Positions 26,185 to 39,052 of a DNA stretch of 64,000 nt are shown piece after piece. Both the position numbers and the translations under genes were made by a program. The notes beneath the pieces are model-generated. The model saw only the letters and a program-made list of their open reading frames with translations. It was not told the origin of the DNA and searched no databases. Source of the stretch: Pseudomonas viridiflava. Lineage in GTDB: Bacteria; Pseudomonadota; Gammaproteobacteria; Pseudomonadales; Pseudomonadaceae. Numbering within the stretch: position 1 is the first letter of the stretch; every line of letters begins with the position of its first letter. The stretch covers positions 1-64,000 of the forward strand of contig NZ_UTKY01000050.1 in assembly GCF_900583165.1 (NCBI RefSeq), read 5' to 3'.

Positions 26185-27393
26185 ATGTCTGCCATCAATG
26201 CCGTTGAAAAAGGCGCCGCCGCCGTCGGTGCCCACCTGGTCCGTGACGTCAGCCTGCCGGCCCTGGTGCTGCACCGCGACGCCCTGGAACACAACATTCG
26301 CTGGATGCAAGAGTTTGTCAGCAATAGCGGTGCCGAGCTGGCGCCCCACGGCAAGACCAGCATGATGCCGGCGCTGTTCGAGCGTCAGATCGCCGCTGGC
26401 GCGTGGGGCATTACCCTGGCCAACGCCGTACAGACCCGCGCCGCCTATGCCGGTGGCGTGCGCCGCGTTTTGATGGCCAACCAACTGGTGGGCGCACCGA
26501 ACATGGCGTTGATCGCCGACCTGTTGGCCGACAAGGATTTTGATTTCCACTGCATGGTCGATCACCCGGACAACGTCGCCGACCTGGGGCTGTTCTTCGC
26601 CGCCCGTGGCCTGCGCCTGAACGTGATGATCGAATACGGTGTGGTCGGTGGCCGTTGTGGTTGCCGCAGCGAACAGGAAGTGCGCGAACTGGCCAAGGCG
26701 ATCAAGGCCCAGCCGGCCCTGGCCCTTACCGGTATCGAAGGCTATGAAGGGGTGATTCACGGTGAACACGCCATCAGCGGCATCCGCGATTTCGCGGCCA
26801 GCCTGGTGCGCCTGGCGGTGGACCTGCAAAACAACGGCTCTTTCGACCTGCCCAAGCCCATTGTCACGGCGTCGGGCTCGGCCTGGTACGACCTGATTGC
26901 CGAGTCGTTTGAAGAGCAGAACGCCGCCGGCCGCTTCCTGAGCGTGTTGCGCCCCGGCAGTTATGTGGCCCATGACCACGGCATCTACAAAGAGGCGCAG
27001 TGCTGCGTACTCGACCGTCGCAGTGACCTCAGCGAAGGCCTGCGCCCAGCGCTGGAAGTCTGGGCCCATGTGCAATCGTTGCCTGAGCCCGGCTTTGCGG
27101 TGATTGCGCTGGGCAAGCGCGACGTCGCCTATGACGCTGGTTTGCCGGTGCCGCTCAAGCGTTACAAGGCCGGTGTTGTGCCTGCCGAAGGGCAGGATTT
27201 AAGTGCGTGTAAGGTCACGGCGGTGATGGATCAGCATGCGTTTATGGTCGTGGCGCCGGGGGTTGAACTGCGTATTGGCGACATCATTTCGTTTGGGACT
27301 TCCCACCCGTGCCTGACCTTTGACAAATGGCAGGTGGGTTGCCTGGTGGATGAGCAGTTGCAGGTGATCGAGAGCTTGCATACCTGCTTCTAG
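26185..27393 (+). CDS. DSD1-like PLP enzyme (D-serine dehydratase / D-threonine aldolase fold)
   Basis: 402 residues of fold-type III PLP enzymes. The N-terminal alanine-racemase barrel has the PLP-binding Lys in APHGKTSMMP (about residue 55). The C-terminal D-serine-dehydratase-like domain has the metal-binding His-x-Cys in GTSHPCLTFDKW near the end. This pair of features is typical of eukaryotic-type D-serine dehydratases and D-threonine aldolases. With RidA and a 2-keto-3-deoxygluconate-type kinase beside it, deamination of a beta-hydroxy amino acid such as D-glucosaminate is a plausible reaction; the exact substrate is not readable. AGGAG precedes the ATG. Confidence 0.85.
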   Translation: MSAINAVEKGAAAVGAHLVRDVSLPALVLHRDALEHNIRWMQEFVSNSGAELAPHGKTSMMPALFERQIAAGAWGITLANAVQTRAAYAGGVRRVLMANQLVGAPNMALIADLLADKDFDFHCMVDHPDNVADLGLFFAARGLRLNVMIEYGVVGGRCGCRSEQEVRELAKAIKAQPALALTGIEGYEGVIHGEHAISGIRDFAASLVRLAVDLQNNGSFDLPKPIVTASGSAWYDLIAESFEEQNAAGRFLSVLRPGSYVAHDHGIYKEAQCCVLDRRSDLSEGLRPALEVWAHVQSLPEPGFAVIALGKRDVAYDAGLPVPLKRYKAGVVPAEGQDLSACKVTAVMDQHAFMVVAPGVELRIGDIISFGTSHPCLTFDKWQVGCLVDEQLQVIESLHTCF

Positions 27394-27406
27394 ACCGCGT
27401 CGCTCC

Positions 27407-27498
27407 CATCGGGGGCAAGCCCCCTCCCACACTAGATTGGGTTCACATCTGTCTATTTGTGAATACAGTCAAATGTGGGAGGGGGCTTGCCCCCGATG
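27407..27498. repeat. Pair of REP units in inverse orientation upstream of the sugar kinase
   Basis: CATCGGGGGCAAGCCCCCTC at 27407 and its complement ending at 27498. The arms are arranged opposite to the REPINs elsewhere here, and the 40 bp between them lack the usual GTGTCAG core. The right unit ends 29 bp before the kinase ATG. Confidence 0.88.
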
Positions 27499-27527
27499 AG
27501 GCCATCAGCCACACCAGAGATTCAGGC

Positions 27528-28433
27528 ATGAACACCACTCCCCACATCGCCCTCATCGGCGAATGCATGATCGAACTGCAACACCGCGCCGACGGCAGCC
27601 TGCACCAGAGCTTCGGCGGCGACACCCTGAACACCGCGGTCTACCTGCGCCGTGAACTGGGCGATATCGGCCACGTCGACTACGTCACCGCCCTGGGCGA
27701 TGACAGCTTCAGCGATGCCATGTGCCAACAATGGGTCGACGAAGGCCTTGGCCTCACTATGGTTCAGCGCCTGCCCGGACGTTTACCTGGTTTGTACTGC
27801 ATCCAGACCGACGCCAACGGTGAACGCAAATTCCTCTACTGGCGCAACGAAGCGGCGGTACGCGACTGCTTTACCACACCCGCTGCCGAACCGATCCTGG
27901 CGGCGTTGCCGAGTTGTGACGTGGTGTATTTCAGCGGCATCACCCTGGCAGTGCTGGGGCCGGTGGGGCGTGAGCGCTTGCTGCAAACCCTGAATGAAAC
28001 CCGCAAACGCGGCGCAAAAGTGGTGTTTGACAACAACTACCGGCCGCGCTTGTGGGCCAGTGTCGAGGCGGCGCGGGCGGCGTATCGGCAGGTATTGGCC
28101 GAAGTGGATATGGCCTTGCTGACGGAGGATGACGAACGGGCATTGTTTGGGTATGCCGATAGCGAGCAGGTATTTGCGGCGTATCCGGCGATTGAGGAAG
28201 TGGTGCTCAAGCGTGGGGCGGATGATTGTTTGATTCGTTTTGACGGTGAGCGCTTTGCGGTGCCGGCGGTGAAGGTTGAGAAGGTGGTGGATACGACGGC
28301 GGCGGGGGATTCGTTCAGTGCGGCGTATTTGGCCAGTCGGTTGAAGGGTGGTTCGCCGGAGCAGGCAGCCTTGGCGGGGCATCGGTTGGCGAGCCGGGTG
28401 ATTCAGGTGCCGGGTGCTTTGATTCCCCGGTGA
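27528..28433 (+). CDS. kdgK: 2-dehydro-3-deoxygluconokinase-like sugar kinase (PfkB family)
   Basis: 301 residues. PfkB-family N-terminus IALIGECMIELQ, substrate loop SFGGDTLNTAVYLRREL and the C-terminal signature DTTAAGDSFSAAYLA with the catalytic Asp. The KDG kinase reaction gives KDPG, which feeds the Entner-Doudoroff aldolase. The context supports an amino-sugar-acid route. The ATG at 27528 is chosen because codons further upstream are encoded by the REP sequence. No strong RBS is seen. Confidence 0.85.
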   Translation: MNTTPHIALIGECMIELQHRADGSLHQSFGGDTLNTAVYLRRELGDIGHVDYVTALGDDSFSDAMCQQWVDEGLGLTMVQRLPGRLPGLYCIQTDANGERKFLYWRNEAAVRDCFTTPAAEPILAALPSCDVVYFSGITLAVLGPVGRERLLQTLNETRKRGAKVVFDNNYRPRLWASVEAARAAYRQVLAEVDMALLTEDDERALFGYADSEQVFAAYPAIEEVVLKRGADDCLIRFDGERFAVPAVKVEKVVDTTAAGDSFSAAYLASRLKGGSPEQAALAGHRLASRVIQVPGALIPR

Positions 28434-28450
28434 CTGGCCGCCTGCGGCGG

Positions 28451-28536
28451 ATCGGGGGCAAGCCCCCTCCCACACTGGAGCGCATTTCTCCAGATAAAAT
28501 GCGGTCAATGTGGGAGGGGGCTTGCCCCCGATAGCG
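28451..28536. repeat. Second pair of REP units in inverse orientation, after the sugar kinase
   Basis: ATCGGGGGCAAGCCCCCTCC at 28451 and its complement ending at 28536, in the same unusual arrangement as the pair before kdgK, with 35 bp of unrelated spacer. It lies between the convergent ends of kdgK and the parvulin gene. Confidence 0.88.
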
Positions 28537-28551
28537 GTCTAAAGCCAACCC

Positions 28552-28827
28552 TCAGTCCCGGTAAAACACCTGCACCAAGTGATACCCAAACTTGCTCTTG
28601 ATCGGCCCATGAACCACCTTCACGGGCTTCTTGAAGATCACCGCATCAATCGCCCCTACCATCTGCCCTGGCCGCACTTCACCCAAATCGCCGCCGCGCT
28701 TGCCCGATGGGCAGGTGGAGTACTTCTTGGCCAGCACATCAAAGGCTTCGCCCTTGGCAATGCGCTGCTTGAGTTGTTCGGCTTCTTCACTGGTTTTCAC
28801 CAGGATATGACGGGCTTGGGCTTTCAT
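28552..28827 (-). CDS. Parvulin-type peptidyl-prolyl isomerase (PpiC-like)
   Basis: 91 residues, a lone parvulin domain: ARHILVKTSEEAEQLKQRI, YSTCPSGKRGGDLGEV, GQMVGAIDAVIF and SKFGYHLVQV. With no signal peptide, it is a small cytoplasmic PPIase like E. coli PpiC. A second one is encoded at 43115-43396. Confidence 0.9.
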   Translation of the reverse strand: MKAQARHILVKTSEEAEQLKQRIAKGEAFDVLAKKYSTCPSGKRGGDLGEVRPGQMVGAIDAVIFKKPVKVVHGPIKSKFGYHLVQVFYRD

Positions 28828-28870
28828 GGGGCTCTACCAGGTGGGCGACGGCGCGCGATTATGCCTGAAC

Positions 28871-31366
28871 TCATTCGACAACGTTGATCATGCTGCGGAT
28901 TTTGGTGGCCAGCAGGTCGATGGAAAACGGCTTGGCCACCATGTCCATGCCATCTTCAAGAAAACCTTGGCGCTCGGCGGCTTTCTCCGCGTAACCGGTC
29001 ATGAATAACACCTTGAGGCCTGGCCGATGCTGACGGGCGATTTCTGCCAATTGCCGGCCATTCATACCGGGCAGGCCAACGTCGGTGACCAGCAAATCCA
29101 CACGTAAATCCGATTCCAGCAACGGCAACGCGGTGCGCGCATCGGCGGCCTGGTGCGCGGTGTAGCCCAACTCATCGAGCACGTTGACCACCAGCATGCG
29201 CACCGCCGGGTCGTCCTCGACTACCACCACGGCCTCACCCGCCAAGGCCACCGGTGCTTCACTCAAGTGCTGCGGCAAGCTGCTTTCCAGTGCGGTGCCA
29301 TACAGGCGCGGCAGATACAGGCGCACGCACGTGCCCTGGCCCGGTTCACTGTGAATGGTCACATGCCCGCCGGACTGCTGGGCAAAGCCGTAGATCATCG
29401 ACAACCCCAGGCCGGTGCCCTGGCCGATGGGCTTGGTGGTAAAGAATGGGTCGAACGCCTTGGCCAGGATCTTCGGGGCCATGCCGGTGCCGTTGTCGCT
29501 GACGCCGAGCATCACGTAATCGCCAGCCTTTACCGGCTCCAGGGTAGTGATATCAGTCCCGTCGAGGTAGCTGTTGGCAGTTTCGATCAACAGTTCGCCG
29601 CCGTCAGGCATGGCATCGCGGGCATTGATCACCAAGTTGAGCAGGGCGTTTTCCAATTGGCTGGCGTCGGTATTCACCGGCCAGATGTCGTGGCCCAATT
29701 GCACCTTGAGGGCGATATGGGCGCCCTTGGTGCGGCGGAACAACTCTTCGAGCGACGCCACCAACTGGTTGGGGTCCAGCGGGCGACGGTCCAGGGACTG
29801 GCGACGTGAGAACGCCAGCAATCGGTGGGTGAGGGCGGCGGCGCGATGGGCAGAGGACACCGCTGCATCGGTAAAGCGGCCGATATCATCCGTGCGCCCG
29901 GCGGCGATATAGCGCTGCATCAGGTCAAGGCTGCCGATAATGCCGGTGAGCATATTGTTGAAGTCGTGGGCGATGCCGCCGGTGAGCTGGCCTACCGCTT
30001 CCATCTTCTGCGCATGCCGCAGGGCATCTTCGGCGCGCTCGCGTTCGTACATCTCGTTTTGCAGGCGTTGGTTGGCTTCAGCCAGTGCCTGGGTGCGCTG
30101 CGCGACGCGTTCTTCAAGGTTCTCGTTAAGGTGACGCAATGCTTCTTCGGTGAGCTTGCGTTCAGTCTCGTCGATCACAAAGATGTAGAAACCGTTTACT
30201 GAGCCATCATTGGTGAAGCGCGGCAGGTACTTCATCAGCGCATGGCGCGGCCGCCCGTCGCGGTGCGGGGTGATGGTCATGAAGCTGCACGCCTTGCCCT
30301 TGAGGGCGGCGGCAATTTTGTCTTCACGCCCGGCATACACCTCGTCGCCGAGCACTTCGCGGATCGACTTGCCGTACAGTTCCTGGGGCGTCATGCCATA
30401 CCACTCCAGGTACGCGCTGTTGTTCAGGCGAAAGCGCTGCTCGTGGTCCACGTAACCGATCAGCACCGGCATGGCGTTGATGATCAGTTGTAGTTCGGTC
30501 TGGCTTTGGCGCAAGGCCTGTTCGGTGTGCTTGCGTTCGGTGAGGTCCAGCGCTGCCCCCAGGAACCGCGCCGGTCGACCTTGGTGGTCCTTATAGCAAC
30601 GGCCTCGGGCAAACACCCAGCGCACTTGTCCGTCGGGCTGCATCAGGCGGTACTCCTCGGCGTATTCGGTGCCGAAGGTGATGCAGTGCTTGATGCTGCG
30701 CGTCACCATGCCACGGTCTTCGGGATGCACGCCCTGAAGGTAGTCGCTGATGGGCAACACGCTGGCCTCGCTGGGGTCGACGCCATGCAGGTAAGCGAAG
30801 TGGGCGTCGGCGATAAAGCGGTCTTCGCCGATATCCCAATCCCAGGTGCCCACCGCGTCGGTCGCCGCCAGCGCCAGTTGCAGACGTTGCTCGGTGTTAT
30901 GTTGGGCCTTGCGGCGTTCGTTGGTTTCGATGGCGGTGACCAGGATACCGGCCACGCTGCCGCTCTCATCGCGGATCGGGCTGTAGGTCAGGTCCAGCCA
31001 GATTTCAGCGTCGCGGTTGTTGCGTTGCAGGATGAAGCGCTGCTCGCTGAAGGTGCGCACCTGACCGTCGAGGACCGCGTTGTAGATCGGCGCGGTGAAG
31101 CTGTGCAGTTCCGGCCAGGTCTCATGCGCCGGCTGGCCCAGGGCTTCAGGGTGCTTATTGCCCGCCAATGCGGCAAAGCCATCGTTGTAGAGTTGGGTGA
31201 GGTGGTCGCCCCATAGCAACAGCATCGGCATCGGCGAGTGGATGACGATGTCCACGGCTGTTCGCAGGCTTTGCGGCCAATCATTGGCCTCACCGAGGGG
31301 GCTTTTGGCCCAGTCCAGCTGCGCAATCAATGCGCCAGCTTCGCTGACGGTGGATGTTCCATTCAT
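28871..31366 (-). CDS. Multi-PAS hybrid sensor histidine kinase
   Basis: 831 residues, no transmembrane segment. There are three PAS regions (about 20-150, 160-285 and 295-415; the second with [22 protein letters not shown]), then a coiled coil ([23 protein letters not shown]). HisKA has [13 protein letters not shown] near residue 465, HATPase has [11 protein letters not shown] and [11 protein letters not shown], and the C-terminal receiver has the phospho-Asp in [11 protein letters not shown] and the conserved Lys in MVAKPFS. The core closely resembles the kinase at 7975-9675, including the first PAS type ([18 protein letters not shown] versus VPMVMLWGRLGHMIYND). No response-regulator gene is adjacent. 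Confidence 0.9.
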   Translation of the reverse strand: MNGTSTVSEAGALIAQLDWAKSPLGEANDWPQSLRTAVDIVIHSPMPMLLLWGDHLTQLYNDGFAALAGNKHPEALGQPAHETWPELHSFTAPIYNAVLDGQVRTFSEQRFILQRNNRDAEIWLDLTYSPIRDESGSVAGILVTAIETNERRKAQHNTEQRLQLALAATDAVGTWDWDIGEDRFIADAHFAYLHGVDPSEASVLPISDYLQGVHPEDRGMVTRSIKHCITFGTEYAEEYRLMQPDGQVRWVFARGRCYKDHQGRPARFLGAALDLTERKHTEQALRQSQTELQLIINAMPVLIGYVDHEQRFRLNNSAYLEWYGMTPQELYGKSIREVLGDEVYAGREDKIAAALKGKACSFMTITPHRDGRPRHALMKYLPRFTNDGSVNGFYIFVIDETERKLTEEALRHLNENLEERVAQRTQALAEANQRLQNEMYERERAEDALRHAQKMEAVGQLTGGIAHDFNNMLTGIIGSLDLMQRYIAAGRTDDIGRFTDAAVSSAHRAAALTHRLLAFSRRQSLDRRPLDPNQLVASLEELFRRTKGAHIALKVQLGHDIWPVNTDASQLENALLNLVINARDAMPDGGELLIETANSYLDGTDITTLEPVKAGDYVMLGVSDNGTGMAPKILAKAFDPFFTTKPIGQGTGLGLSMIYGFAQQSGGHVTIHSEPGQGTCVRLYLPRLYGTALESSLPQHLSEAPVALAGEAVVVVEDDPAVRMLVVNVLDELGYTAHQAADARTALPLLESDLRVDLLVTDVGLPGMNGRQLAEIARQHRPGLKVLFMTGYAEKAAERQGFLEDGMDMVAKPFSIDLLATKIRSMINVVE

Positions 31367-31507
31367 GAAAAAGCCCTGAGCGTAACGCTTTGAAAGATGA
31401 AAACACCCATTATCCCGCGAGTCGGGAATGAGTGACTACCCCCGAAAAATAGCATGCATTGGGGGTTTGTCTTCTAAAGCGTGCGTCAGGGCTGAAACCT
31501 TTCATCT

Positions 31508-33460
<1,953 letters not shown>

Positions 33461-33507
33461 AAGCACGTCTCTTTTTATGTATTGAGCCTTCCAAACAACA
33501 CAGGGCC

Positions 33508-33598
33508 AATGTGGGAGGGGGCTTGCCCCGATAGCGGTGTGTCAGTTGCAGGTATTTAAACTGACACTCCCTCATCGGGCGCAAGCCCCCTCCCACAT
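33508..33598. repeat. REPIN between 3-hydroxybutyrate dehydrogenase and acetoacetyl-CoA synthetase genes
   Basis: Inverted TGTGGGAGGGGGCTTGCCCC units with a GTGTCAG...CTGACAC core. It lies in the middle of the ketone-body operon and may attenuate the last gene. Confidence 0.93.
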
Positions 33599-33618
33599 TT
33601 GGATCTCCAGTGTCTGGG

Positions 33619-34392
33619 TTATTGGGCCAACCAGCCGCCATCGATGTTCCAGGCGGCCCCACGTACTTGGCTACCGGCTTCGCTGCACAAGAACAATACG
33701 AGCTCACCCAACTGCGGCGGCGTCACAAACTCCAACGACGGCTGCTTCTCCGCCAACAAATCATGCTGCGCCTGTTGCGGGCTCACACCCTTGGCGGCGC
33801 GATCATCAATCTGTTTTTGCACCAGCGGCGTCAACACCCAGCCTGGGCAGATCGCATTGCAAGTCACGTTGCTGGTAGCGGTCTCCAGGCCTACGACCTT
33901 GGTCAAGCCGATCACACCGTGTTTGGCTGCCACATACGCGGCTTTGCCCACCGACCCCACCTGGCCGTGCACCGAGGCGATGTTGACGATACGCCCCCAG
34001 CCCTTGGCCTTCATGCCCGGCAAGCTCAAGCGTGTGCTGTGGAACACCGACGACAGGTTAATCGCGATGATCGAGTCCCAACGTTCGGCGGGGAAGTCCT
34101 CCACCGCCGCCACATGCTGGATACCGGCGTTGTTCACCAGGATATCCACGCCGCCAAATTCACGCTCGGCGTAGGTAATCATGTCGGCGATCTGCGCCGG
34201 GTCGCTGACGTCTGCCGGGTGATGCCCGACCTTGCCGCCAAACGCCTGCACCTGGGCGATCACCGCGCTGGCGTCGCCGAAGCCGTTGAGGATCAGGTTG
34301 GCGCCGGCCTTGGCCAGGCTCAGGGCGATCCCCAAGCCGATGCCGCTAGTGGAGCCGGTAACCAGGGCGGTCTTGCCGTTCAATGTCGTCAT
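33619..34392 (-). CDS. 3-hydroxybutyrate dehydrogenase (SDR family)
   Basis: 257 residues. NAD-binding TGSTSGIGLGIA at the N-terminus, NNAG motif (LVNNAGIQHV), and catalytic Ser, Tyr and Lys in IVNIASVHGQVGS and AAYVAAKHGVIG. The length and the C-terminal AAWNIDGGW fit D-3-hydroxybutyrate dehydrogenase, which yields acetoacetate and NADH. GAGG sits 5 nt before the ATG at 34392. It follows the GntP permease gene by 7 bp. Confidence 0.9.
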   Translation of the reverse strand: MTTLNGKTALVTGSTSGIGLGIALSLAKAGANLILNGFGDASAVIAQVQAFGGKVGHHPADVSDPAQIADMITYAEREFGGVDILVNNAGIQHVAAVEDFPAERWDSIIAINLSSVFHSTRLSLPGMKAKGWGRIVNIASVHGQVGSVGKAAYVAAKHGVIGLTKVVGLETATSNVTCNAICPGWVLTPLVQKQIDDRAAKGVSPQQAQHDLLAEKQPSLEFVTPPQLGELVLFLCSEAGSQVRGAAWNIDGGWLAQ

Positions 34393-34399
34393 ACAAACC

Positions 34400-35791
34400 T
34401 CACACAATGCCGGTGGCGTAGAAAGTACCGATGACCACGAACACCGCGAGGGTCTTGATGATCGTGATGCCGAAAATGTCCTTGTAGGCTTCGCGGTGGG
34501 TCAGGCCGGTGACTGCCAGCAGGGTGATCACCGCGCCGTTGTGGGGCAGGGTGTCCATGCCGCCACTGGCCATGGCCGCGACCCGGTGCAGCACTTCAAG
34601 AGGAATATTGGCCGCATGGGCCGCCGAAATAAAGCTCTCGGACATGGCCGCCAGGGCGATGCTCATGCCGCCCGACGCCGAACCGGTGATACCGGCCAAC
34701 AGGGTGACGGTGATCGCTTCGTTGACCAGCGGGTTGGGGATGCCCTTGAGCCAGTCCGCCAGTACCAGAAAGCCCGGCAGCGAGGCGATCACTGCGCCAA
34801 AGCCGTATTCCGACGCGGTATTCATCGCCGCCAGCAACGCGCCGCTCACTGCGCTTTTACTGCCTTCGGCGAGCTTGCTCTTGATCGCCGACCAGCCACA
34901 CACCAGCACCATGACAATGCCCACCAGCAACGCTGCCTGCACCGCCCAGATGGCGGTGAGCTTGGCGATTTCGGTGGTCACCGGCGCGCTCATGCCGGGC
35001 AGGGCAAGGCTGTGGGTCTTGCCATACCACTGCGGAATCCAGTGGGTGAACAGCAGGTTCATCACCCCCACCAAAATCAATGGCGACAGTGCGATCCACG
35101 GGTTGGGCAGCGCCAGGTTATCGGCGGTTTCCGGCTCGTTGCGCAGTTCGGTGCCGTAACCTTCACCGGCGCGCTGCGCCTTATTGCGTTGGCGCGCCAG
35201 GTACAGCATGCCTGTGCAGAACACGAAAATCGTGCCGATCAAGCCCAGCCACGGCGCGGCCCACGCGGTAGTGTTGAAGAAGGTGCTGGGGATGATGTTC
35301 TGGATCTGCGGCGTACCGGGCAGGGCGTCCATGGTGAACGAAAACGCGCCCAGTGCGATGGTCGCCGGGATCAGCCGTTTGGGGATATTACTCTGGCGAA
35401 ACATCTCCGCCGCGAACGGGTACACCGCAAACACCACCACAAACAGCGACACACCACCGTAAGTAAGCAGGGCGCAGACCAGCACGATCACCAGCATCGC
35501 CTGGCGGGTGCCGAGCAACCGAATCGCAGCAGCCACAATCGAACGGGAAAAGCCCGACAACTCAATCAGCTTGCCGAACACCGCGCCGAGCAGGAACACC
35601 GGGAAATACAGTTTGATAAAGCCGACCATCTTCTCCATGAACACCCCGGTAAATGCAGGGGCGACAGCAGAAGGGTCGGTGAGCAATACGGCGCCGAGGG
35701 CGGCGATGGGGGCAAACAGGATAACGCTATAGCCACGGTAGGCAGCCAGCATCAGCAGCGCCAGGGCTGCCAGGGCGATGATCACACTCAT
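34400..35791 (-). CDS. GntP-family permease, probable 3-hydroxybutyrate uptake
   Basis: 463 residues, highly hydrophobic with about 12 membrane segments. GntP-family features include GYSVILFAPIAALGAVLL and GGVSLFVVVFAVYPFA. GntP members import gluconate and related hydroxy acids. The partner genes (hydroxybutyrate dehydrogenase and acetoacetyl-CoA synthetase) point to 3-hydroxybutyrate. First gene behind the sigma-54 promoter. Confidence 0.88.
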   Translation of the reverse strand: MSVIIALAALALLMLAAYRGYSVILFAPIAALGAVLLTDPSAVAPAFTGVFMEKMVGFIKLYFPVFLLGAVFGKLIELSGFSRSIVAAAIRLLGTRQAMLVIVLVCALLTYGGVSLFVVVFAVYPFAAEMFRQSNIPKRLIPATIALGAFSFTMDALPGTPQIQNIIPSTFFNTTAWAAPWLGLIGTIFVFCTGMLYLARQRNKAQRAGEGYGTELRNEPETADNLALPNPWIALSPLILVGVMNLLFTHWIPQWYGKTHSLALPGMSAPVTTEIAKLTAIWAVQAALLVGIVMVLVCGWSAIKSKLAEGSKSAVSGALLAAMNTASEYGFGAVIASLPGFLVLADWLKGIPNPLVNEAITVTLLAGITGSASGGMSIALAAMSESFISAAHAANIPLEVLHRVAAMASGGMDTLPHNGAVITLLAVTGLTHREAYKDIFGITIIKTLAVFVVIGTFYATGIV

Positions 35792-35850
35792 GGTGTGTCT
35801 CCAAATCGGATTGTTATTTTTGTGGGATGTTGCTGTGGGGAAGGGCTATA

Positions 35851-35865
35851 GCTAAATATGTGCCA
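35851..35865 (-). promoter_or_regulatory. Sigma-54 promoter of the 3-hydroxybutyrate operon
   Basis: On the minus strand TGGCACATATTTAGC: a perfect TGGCAC -24 element and GC at exactly 10 nt from GG, 60 bp before the GntP permease start. A sigma-54 activator gene of the right type (36068-37471) lies just upstream. Confidence 0.75.
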
Positions 35866-35945
35866 ATGACTTAACTATCTGATACGTAAGGATAATTTGT
35901 AGATGGTGTCGAATGCTGTCTCGATCTTGAGAAAAATGGAGAGCA

Positions 35946-36039
35946 AATGTGGGAGGGGGCTTGCCCCCGATGAGGGAGTGTCAGTTATCAAATTTGCTGA
36001 CTGACACACTGCTATCGGGGGCAAACCCCCTCCCACATT
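35946..36039. repeat. REPIN between the sigma-54 activator and the ketone-body operon
   Basis: Inverted TGTGGGAGGGGGCTTGCCCC units around a GTGTCAG...CTGACACA core, 80 bp upstream of the sigma-54 promoter and directly after the activator's stop. It could overlap the activator's binding region. Confidence 0.93.
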
Positions 36040-36067
36040 GGATTGTCTTGGATTTGAGAGTGGTGTC

Positions 36068-37467
36068 TCAATCTAGAGATTGAGCGATGCCCAGGGCGAC
36101 CATTTTCTTGTACAGCGTCGACCGCCCCAGCCCCAATCGCATGGCCGCCTCCACCACATTCCCCTCACACGCCTTCAACGCCGCGCTGATCACCTGCCGA
36201 TCAAACCGCTCCCGCGCCGCGCTGAACGACTCTCCCTCGACAGCCTGCACGGCTTGGCGCTCCACCGGGGTAAACGTCCCAATCGCCGCACGAATTTCTC
36301 GGGTATCCAACACCAAATCATCACTCAACAACGCCGCCCGCTCCAGCACATTGCGCAGCTCACGAATATTCCCCGGCCACGCATGCTGGGCCAGCAAGGC
36401 CAGGGCGTCACGGTCGAGCTCATGCTGGCTGCGCAACTCCTCCAAAATCGCCTCGCTCAACGCCGGGATATCTTCCAGCCGCTCACGCAACGGCGGTACT
36501 TGGATTGGCAGCACATTGAGCCGGTAATAAAGATCGGCCCGAAACTCCCCACGCTTGATCGCCGCTTCCAAGTCCGTGGACGTGGCTGCGATCACCCGCA
36601 CATCGCTGTGCAGCATCTCGTTGGAACCTACTGGCTCAAACTCCTTTTCCTGCAACACCCGGAGCAGTTTGCTTTGCAGTGGCAGGGGCATGTCGCCGAT
36701 TTCATCGAGGAACAGCGTACCGCCCTGGGCAATCTGGAATTTACCGGGACGACCCTTGCGGTCTGCGCCGGTAAAGGCGCCCGGCGCAGTGCCGAAGAAT
36801 TCGGCTTCCAGCAGGTCAGCAGGAATCGCCGCGCTGTTAACGCTGACAAACGCCTTGTGCGCCCGTGGCGATGCGCCGTGAATCGCCTGCGCCAGCAACT
36901 CCTTGCCGGTGCCGGTTTCCCCCAGCAGCAACACCGGTGACTCGGCGCTGGCACTGCGCCGTGCGCGGCGTTTGACTTCCAGGCTGGCCGCGCTGGTGCC
37001 GATAAAGTGCGCGAAGTTGTACTTGCTCTGGCGTGAACGCAGCAATGAGCGGGTCGACGCCAGCTCCTGCTGCATGCTCAGGTAACGCTCGATCAGCGGC
37101 GACAGGTTGCGCAGCTCATCAAACAGCGCAAAGCCGATAGCCCCGATCACCGCGCCGGCATCGTTGTGGATCGGCAAGCGCATCACCACCAGCGGGCCTT
37201 TGGGCGTGTCCTGGATATCTAGCAGAATCGGCTGGTCATTGCGTACCACCTGGCGTAACAGGCTGTTGGAAATCACCTGCTCACAAGGCTGGCCGATAGC
37301 TTCGTCGGCGCTCTTGAGGCCGAAGCGCTTGGCGTACCGCTCGTTCATCCACACGATATTGGCGTCGCGGTCGACGATCACCGTGCCTTCGCTGGACTGC
37401 TCGATGATCTCGAACAGCGACTGGATGGCCAAGCCGCGAACCTGCTGGTAATCCGTGAGGCTGGTGC

Positions 37468-37471
<4 letters not shown>
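36068..37471 (-). CDS. PAS-type sigma-54 activator, HbcR-like
   Basis: 467 residues. A PAS domain (about 15-130, VIVDRDANIVWMNERYAKRFGL) precedes an AAA+ domain with Walker A LGETGTGKEL and the sigma-54 contact loop GAFTGADRKG, with Walker B TLFLDEIGD. A Fis-type helix-turn-helix (about 435-460, NVVEAAMRLGLGRSTLYKKM) ends it. It resembles the activator of 3-hydroxybutyrate catabolism in P. aeruginosa. Its start overlaps the yejF stop by ATGA, so it is translated as part of the yej operon although its probable target lies on the other side. Confidence 0.88.
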
Positions 37472-39042
<1,571 letters not shown>

Positions 39043-39052
39043 CTGCAATCAC

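Noticed and set aside
25339..27075. 578-codon minus-strand frame across iclR and the PLP enzyme
   Set aside because: Mirror of two well-supported genes; composition typical of an antisense frame in GC-rich DNA.
34232..35851. 539-codon plus-strand frame opposite the GntP permease
   Set aside because: Antisense shadow; extremely His/Gln/Arg-rich with no recognisable domain.
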